DNA of 64,000 nt from Limnoperna fortunei (Eukaryota > Mollusca > Bivalvia > Mytilida > Modiolidae), in assembly GCA_944474755.1 (NCBI GenBank), contig OX104117.1, positions 77,662,926-77,726,925 of the forward strand, written 5' to 3'. The notes under the pieces were generated by a model. That model was not told the DNA's origin. It worked only from the letters and a program-made list of their open reading frames with translations, and ran no database searches. How positions within the stretch are numbered: the first letter of the stretch is position 1; the number at the start of each line of letters is the position of its first letter. Both the position numbers and the translations under genes were made by a program. Below, piece after piece: positions 57,716 through 64,000 of the stretch.

Positions 57716-59140
57716 ATGCCTTTTTCAACCAGCAATATTTGCCTTGAAAGGTTTGCTGTACTATATTAGTCATTCTCTATGGAGATTGGAATTTTTTGTG
57801 CAATTCATTTCTAGTCAGATTAAGTTTGAGACAGGATTTATATGTTTTAGATATGTCTGAATGATAAGAGGAAAATATGGCTTACATAGCTACTCCATGC
57901 TAAGTCCTGTATTGGATCACTATTGATTTAATGGCAATAACAGAAGCCTACGGTAAACATTGTCTTTATCTTAAGACAACCTAATACAAAAGATTTATAA
58001 ATAATCAACTTTATAAGTAATTTAATATGAAAATCATTTCAAAATGAATGCACCAATACCCGAGTGACATCATACATTTATAATGTTTTTTCTGCAAACA
58101 TCTGTCAAGCATGCATGATTACTGTTTAAATAAGGGAGTGAATAAAAAGCCAGGCTAAGGAATTAATTGGGTGTAATTATCGGAATTTATGGACCAAAGT
58201 CTTTATATCATCAGTTTGAAATGACATCCATTTTCTTTTATCTTGGAATTTAAACTTGTTCTCAATAGATTTTCTTTCTGTTGAAAATGCATTTAGAGAT
58301 TTTATCTTTCAGATTGTAGATGCAAATTTATAATTTAAAAAAAAACCATAAATCTCTTTTTTATATTTGTCCTGTGGGACAGATTTTTACAGCTACAGGA
58401 ACTACAAGCACTCCCATGCTTGATAACTTTGTACTTCTTCTTTATACATTCTTAAAATTTAAGTAGTAATCTAAATGAATAGAGATAAAATTGTAGATTT
58501 TGCATAATTTAGTGTATATATGTGGAGAACAAATGACTGAATGTTGAGTTAGTCACCAATTCTCTAGAAAATGTGTGAGTAATATGTCAGAGTCTGAATA
58601 GTCAGTCTAATCTCCTAATAATTATAATCATTTTGGTGATCAGTGTGACAAATTGCTTTATACTGACACATTCACACTTTGAGCTGACCAGTGGGACATC
58701 CTGCCAGTAGCTTCCATGGACACATTATTCTGACTGAGCTGACCAGTGTGAGCAGCCAATGACAGACCTGTACCTTTACATTACATTTTTGAATAAGCAT
58801 GAATATAATAAATAAAACTTGTGATTCCTAGGTAACTCAAATTCTATGTAGAAGATACAATGTTTGATTTGCATACCCTCAGTCCAAACATTATGTCATG
58901 TTCATAAATATAGCTAGTAGTCACATAACAAAATTAATCATATACAGAAAGGTTTCATCAGCAAATATTTTGCATAAGAAGCTGTCATAATGCCTTTTAT
59001 TTATTATTTATATTTTCTCCCTGGTGCAAGCTTGTCCATCTATCATACACTGGCACTGTATATAATTAGACACCTGCATATTTTCTCAAGGTGATGCCAT
59101 CTGACTAGAAATTTGAGCATAGGGGGACGGGGGAACAGTT
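57716..59140. other. 1.4 kb without a recognised gene
   Basis: AT-rich. A short duplication GAGCTGACCAGTG at 58680-58755. Nothing else recognised. Confidence 0.6.
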
Positions 59141-59149
59141 GATGTTGTG

Positions 59150-59395
59150 TATTTTGTTTGTTTTAGGTTTTACGCCACTTTTAACAATTTTTTGCTGTAT
59201 CATAGGCTCTAGTTTTCTTGATAGAGAAAGTCCCTGTAATATGTGAAAACTGCTGGCAGGAAAACTGGCAGTTCTGTTTAATTAGGATTGGAGCACACAC
59301 TTCTTAAAATCCAACACGCAAAATCAGTGCTTGCATGCAGTGCTCAATAGTATACTACTTTAACCAGTCAGCCACTGAGGCCCTGTATATTGGGT
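59150..59395 (-). mobile_element. tRNA-derived SINE, minus strand, diverged
   Basis: On the minus strand it runs from a GGCCTCAGTGGCTGACTGG head (A box) to the body block with GCTGAAAAATTG-like tail (here CAGCAAAAAATTGTTAAAAG) and a CAAA-rich end at the left. Same family as 7596-7865. Confidence 0.65.
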
Positions 59396-60295
59396 ATATA
59401 TGGCACAAACAGCTTTATATGCTTGTAATATGAAGATGTTTATATTAATATTTTGTATTTGTTTCAATGTAATTTATTGGATGGAATATTGTTGGAAATT
59501 TACATTTTGTTTTGGAACAATAATTTCTCAACTGCCGAAGGTCTGGGATATTACCTATTATCTCAGCTTTTTCCTCCAATACAACTGGACTATCATTTTA
59601 ATGTTAATAGTTAAATAAATATACCATGACACACAATGGGTGTAGTAGTATTCAAGTTGACATAAAAAGTTAGAAACTAAAAATATCTTAACTATAAAAA
59701 TTTGAACATAAATAACACAGTGTCATAATTTTTGTTGACAAATTGCTTAGATTTTGTTCTTGATAAATAACCCCCTTTGTGATGAATATGGTAGATTTTT
59801 TCTACACTATTTGTGCATGTATTATTAATAAATTGCATGTAGTGTATTTATCATGACACAAATGCACCTTTTAACTGCATACTTAATTTGCATTAATTGT
59901 TGTACCTTGATCTAAAGTGACATGTACAAATTGCAGGTGTAACGCTCATCATATTCATAATTCTTTACAAATTCATATCATAAATAATATCAAAGGTAAA
60001 TATGCAAAGAGCATTGGGAACAATGCATCACCTTGAAGAATGGCTGTCTCAAAACAAAGAATAATTACCGTACATGGTATCTTTTACTGCACGACTTCTG
60101 AGAGTTTAGTGATGAATCGTGAAAAATGATCGATAATTGTTCTAAAAATTAGAAAATAAGAAGTTTGTTACAAGTGTCATAATATTATTACTACTTGAGG
60201 TTCTACCAGGTATATTAACAACTTAATTTGTATAATTATTGTTTTTTTGTTTAAGCCTATATTATAAATAACCATGTTAGATAAGTACATGTTAT
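59396..60295. other. 0.9 kb without a recognised gene
   Basis: AT-rich; a 72-codon frame at 59400-59618 is not recognised. Confidence 0.6.
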
Positions 60296-60485
60296 GAGTT
60301 CGAGCCTTACTGCAGGCCAGTTTTGTTTGACTCCAACATTAATTTATGTGTATTACCAGTTTTCCAGTATAAGGTATAGGGTATGACCACATACTCTGAC
60401 TTCCTCCACCAATAAAAGCTGGATTGAACGTTAACTGAAAAATTGCAGAAAGTGGTGTTAAACCCAATGAAAAGTGACAAATATA
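60296..60485 (+). mobile_element. tRNA-derived SINE, 5'-truncated
   Basis: B box-like GAGTTCGAGCCTTACTGCAG, body CTCTGACTTCCTCCACCAAT and tail block ACTGAAAAATTGCAGAAAGT. The A-box half is not recognisable. Confidence 0.7.
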
Positions 60486-60699
60486 ATTTAGTTATGATAA
60501 CAAGTACTGCGCAATTCTAAGCATAAAACTGAACATCTGGTTTAGTAAATTAATGAAATGCACAATTGTCTTTCAGTAGAAGTGTTATTTGTACATTTCT
60601 TGCACATATGGTTAGATCTACTAGACATGCCACAAGTCCTTTTAAATGTTAAATAGTTACAACTTTACTATAATTTCCTATATTATCATTGTGTACAAA

Positions 60700-60907
60700 A
60701 CCATTGACTGAGGTTGCGGGTTCGAGTTTCACTGCGGGTAGGGTGTGCTTAATCTAAATTGATAAGAATTGTCAGTTTTCCTACCATATAGATTGAGGGT
60801 TTTCTCATAGTACCCAGTCTTCCTACCCCAATAAATGTAGTGGGTGCCATGATATAACTGAAAAATTGCTGAAAATGGCATGCAACACCAAACAAATAAA
60901 CAAACAA
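60700..60907 (+). mobile_element. tRNA-derived SINE, 5'-truncated
   Basis: B box GCGGGTTCGAGTTTCACTGC, body ending in GGTGCCATGATATAACTG and a CAAA-rich tail (ACAAATAAACAAACAAA). Starts near the anticodon half of the tRNA-like head. Confidence 0.8.
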
Positions 60908-62126
60908 AGGTCTTCGTACACAAGTGATAATAAAGATGTAACAATGAAATAACAAAAAATACAAAGGGATTATTGGCAAGTTCACTGAATTAATTTTGGG
61001 ATTGATTTTGTCTTCATAAGATAATCATTTATTCAGGGTTTTACTGTATACCAAATATTTGCTGGCAACATGACAGTACACTCCACTGTAGAAAGATCAT
61101 TTTAATGAGAAATGTAAAACTACATGTATATGTTATTTCAATATTAGAATATGGTTTGCAGGTGCTAGCTATATATATAGGACATCCTTTACCTCAAATC
61201 TCTTTTAAGATTCACATATTTATTCTACAAAAAAGATAGCACATTTTTGGCTGGAAATATGTGCTGTTTATTGTCTAAAATATTTGAAATAGAAAACTCA
61301 GTGTCATGGTTGAAACAAAAGAAAAAATACCCCACCATAACCCTTGTGACAAATCCAGATCCGATCTGACCAATCAGTCACATGCTTGTATCATGAGCAA
61401 AAACATTTACTCCCTAAATTAAAAGTTGATTCTCATTTGCATAAGAACATATGCTGTATGTTTTATCAGCAACCAACAGGTTCTGAATATTACTCCTATA
61501 TATGATTTTTTTGTTTGTGAAAGTTATAAACGTACCAGTGTTTGGATGCAGTGTCTGTTTGTGTGATCTCTATTGAAATGGGTGCAATAGTATGACTGAA
61601 TACCAGGTCTTATTTTCATTTTGCTTTCATTCATAGGTGTAAAAGAGTCTGTGATTTATTGGTTACTCCATATTTATATGTCAACATAAATTGAATTAAA
61701 TTTGAATGCTTTTCTATACTCCTTGTGGTACAAAAAAAATATTGAGGGCTTAATTCTTTATGTGTCTATCATTGAAGTCAAAAATACTCTACCAGTTCAA
61801 TGAAAAATATTATGTTTGTGATCTTTGACTTGGATACTTGAAAAACATGCAAAAAAATGTAGACTGATATTTAATTAAACAACACACCCATGTGTTTATT
61901 TAATTTTAGTTAGGTTGGTCTTCAAATTGAACAAGGTAAAAATTTAAAGGTGAATTTCCAGTAGACCTTTAGATATATGAAATTATATGCAATTGATAAT
62001 AATTTCATCATTTTGACAAATTAAGCTTAAAGAATCGGTGGGTTTGACAAGCGTTATCCCATACCTATCGTCTTGAGATATTGACGTTTTCTGTTCGGTG
62101 TATTTTACAAAAGGATTAACACCAGC
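60908..62126. other. 1.2 kb without a recognised gene
   Basis: AT-rich, no repeats or exons recognised. Confidence 0.6.
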
Positions 62127-62175
62127 ATGTCAGACGCCACTGTCGCGGAGGAAGGTGGAATACCGTCTTTGAAGA
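62127..62175 (+). CDS. Possible first coding exon of an unknown gene
   Basis: An ATG at 62127 opens MSDATVAEEGGIPSLK, an acidic, Ala/Gly-containing start typical of cytoplasmic or nuclear proteins. It is in a locally GC-rich patch (62060-62175) and is followed by A|GTAATA, an acceptable donor at 62176. Read through, it stops after 29 codons. If real, the rest of the gene lies further right, possibly beyond the window. No homology is claimed. Confidence 0.25.
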
Positions 62176-62485
62176 GTAATATATTTAGCATGACCATCAT
62201 TGATTTTGCAGTGTAACAGCAGGGGAAGGGATTTAAAACAGGATTATAGCCTAGGTGTCAGCTACGTTTAACAAGTTAAATCTGAATCTAACAAAGGCTT
62301 TGATGTATCATAATGTTTTTCACAAGGGATACAATTGATTTTGCATTATAAAAGGATTAAAGGCAATACATATCCCTCTTAGATATTTCGTTCCTGAAAT
62401 ATATGAATCTTTTTATTCAAAATGAGATTTTTAAAAATTGCAAGATGTATGAGTGACTTGTATACACTTATTTGATCCTAATTTA

Positions 62486-62782
62486 TTTGTCTTCTGTCAG
62501 TACTTTAGGTCATCCTAGTTTGTCTTCTGTCAGTACTTTAGGTCATCCTAGTTTGTCTTCTGTCAGTACTTTAGGTCATCCTAGTTTGTCTTCTGTCAGT
62601 ACTTTAGGTCATCCTAGTTTGTCTTCTGTCAGTACTTTAGGTCATCCTAGTTTGTCTTCTGTCAGTACTTTAGGTCATCCTAGTTTGTCTTCTGTCAGTA
62701 CTTTAGGTCATCCTAGTTTGTCTTCTGTCAGTACTTTAGGTCATCCTAGTTTGTCTTCTGTCAGTACTTTAGGTCATCCTAG
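62486..62782. repeat. 33-bp minisatellite, 9 near-perfect copies
   Basis: The unit TTTGTCTTCTGTCAGTACTT + TAGGTCATCCTAG repeats every 33 bp with almost no differences. It makes a + frame of 123 codons with an 11-residue repeat (SLSSVSTLGHP); treated as a repeat, not a gene. Confidence 0.95.
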
Positions 62783-64000
62783 ATTTTTCAAAAGTAGTTT
62801 TACACATACTTACAAGAATGAAAGACAATTAGGTAATCAATGAAATTACAATTTAAGGATACAAACTGGTTATGGTAATACTGAAACATTGGCATGACAA
62901 TCCAGTTCACCCATCCAATGTTTATACAGGGATCCAGTTTGTATTGAATTGAATAAAAAGTCAGTTGTTATCTTGATCAAAGCAAAAAAATCCATGATAT
63001 GTTTTTAATATCAACAACAATAATACAACAGGATTTGGTTGTAAATTTTCTTAATCTTAAAAGCTCTCGTTAAGTTCCCCTGTTAAGGTGTGATTATTAG
63101 TATTATACATGTATACAACATTCTACCTGTAAACCATGAGGTCCATGTACAGTGCATGTAATAAGTAAGCACAGGTGTTGAATTATTTGATCAATAGTCT
63201 TTCACTGCTATATACTCTCTCTGACAAACATGCAAACTATATTTTAATGGTGAATAAAACAGTCTTTATGCATTTTGACATTACTGCCAGTTCACAAAAA
63301 CCACATTTAATTTTTTGTGGGACTTTTGTGAAATATATTCTTGAATTATTATCTCCAGATAATGAAAATTGTTGGACATTTGGTTCATTTGTCCATCCCA
63401 CCTCAAGTTTACTTGTGTGTTAAAGTTTTTTTTTAGGAAAATGGCATAACAATTTATAATAGTTGGTGCACAGTTACAACATAATGAAATTGCTTCACTG
63501 GTAAAATTCAATAGGGCTGTGCAAAATTTTCACTCTTGAGTGACCTTAAAAACAGCAGTTTACCAATATGTGCCAAGCGGAAATCAGTGTTTTCTTGTTT
63601 ATTGCTTCTGTTAGTATGGTAAGTTTTCTCCTCTTCTGGCTGCATTAGGGCTGAATTCTCTTAGCCTACCTAACTAATGGCAGTTATTTATATACCACTA
63701 TCCCATTGGTCTATCTCATTGCCCGTAGAAATAGATTTGAATTTAAGGTGTTTTTTCTTGAGTTATGTCCCTTCTTAGCTACAAATCATTACAACATTGA
63801 CTCTTGTAAGCACATTAGAAACATTTCTTCAGTGTTCATTTCAAACCAAGACAGAGATCAAATTGAAAAGAACGATTTGACATCAGAAACAACTTGTTTA
63901 GCACCCTAACACTGCATCAGATCTATTTATATTTTTTTATGAATTCAAACAAGTCACAAGAGAAACACACCAAAGGAACCACCAGAAGTCCATATGTTGA
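62783..64000. other. Right end of window, no recognised gene
   Basis: Frames of 82 (63175-63423) and 67 codons (63706-63909) are not recognised and have no matching splice context I can defend. Confidence 0.5.

Noticed and set aside
62472..62843. 123-codon frame with an 11-residue repeat
   Set aside because: Nine near-identical 33-bp units explain it; no gene features outside the array.

Overview
The window looks like a piece of an AT-rich, repeat-laden invertebrate nuclear genome, most probably a bivalve mollusc. The evidence is a spliced animal gene with GT-AG introns, tRNA-derived SINEs, a Ty3/gypsy retrotransposon, and a pearl-like (Helentron-associated) element of four 161-bp core repeats beside a GTCC microsatellite, a layout described from bivalves. 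Nothing prokaryotic is present. The species call is inference.

The only host gene I can support is UTP6, a HAT-repeat subunit of the small-subunit (SSU) processome, on the + strand. Twelve phase-consistent exons run from 10472 to 30996 and encode about 280 residues, roughly the N-terminal half of the family. The first ~30 codons are missing upstream and the C-terminal half is missing downstream. I find no convincing further UTP6 exon in the remaining 33 kb.

Layout. 1-4590: a minus-strand Ty3/gypsy element cut by the window edge, with integrase, a frameshift in RNase H, RT, protease, a Gag zinc knuckle, a tRNA-Leu primer-binding site and one LTR. 4954-10392: a Mutator-like (MULE) element with ~320-bp inverted ends, a transposase remnant, a decayed SGNH-hydrolase gene, two tandem arrays and a SINE. 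10472-30996: UTP6, whose introns hold a 2.4-kb TTAA-flanked element with a second element nested in it, Harbinger-like MITEs inside a 49-bp satellite, pogo/Tigger-like MITEs, pearl-like elements, and arrays of 57-, 54- and 51-bp units. 31-64 kb: no recognised gene, with large minisatellites (54-bp x ~24, ~63-bp x ~70, 39-bp x ~40, 33-bp x 9), a nested MITE+SINE, a TTAA MITE, an insertion with an 8-bp target duplication, and several SINE copies.

Most of the long open frames in 29-31, 40-42, 50-55, 56-58 and 62 kb are by-products of repeat units whose length is a multiple of three; they should not be annotated as proteins. The points most worth a second look are the SGNH gene inside the MULE, the apparent capture of a housekeeping promoter and first exon by a Harbinger-like MITE, a phase-compatible unrecognised exon at 24536-24789, and the 51-bp array that is open in frame into a UTP6 exon.
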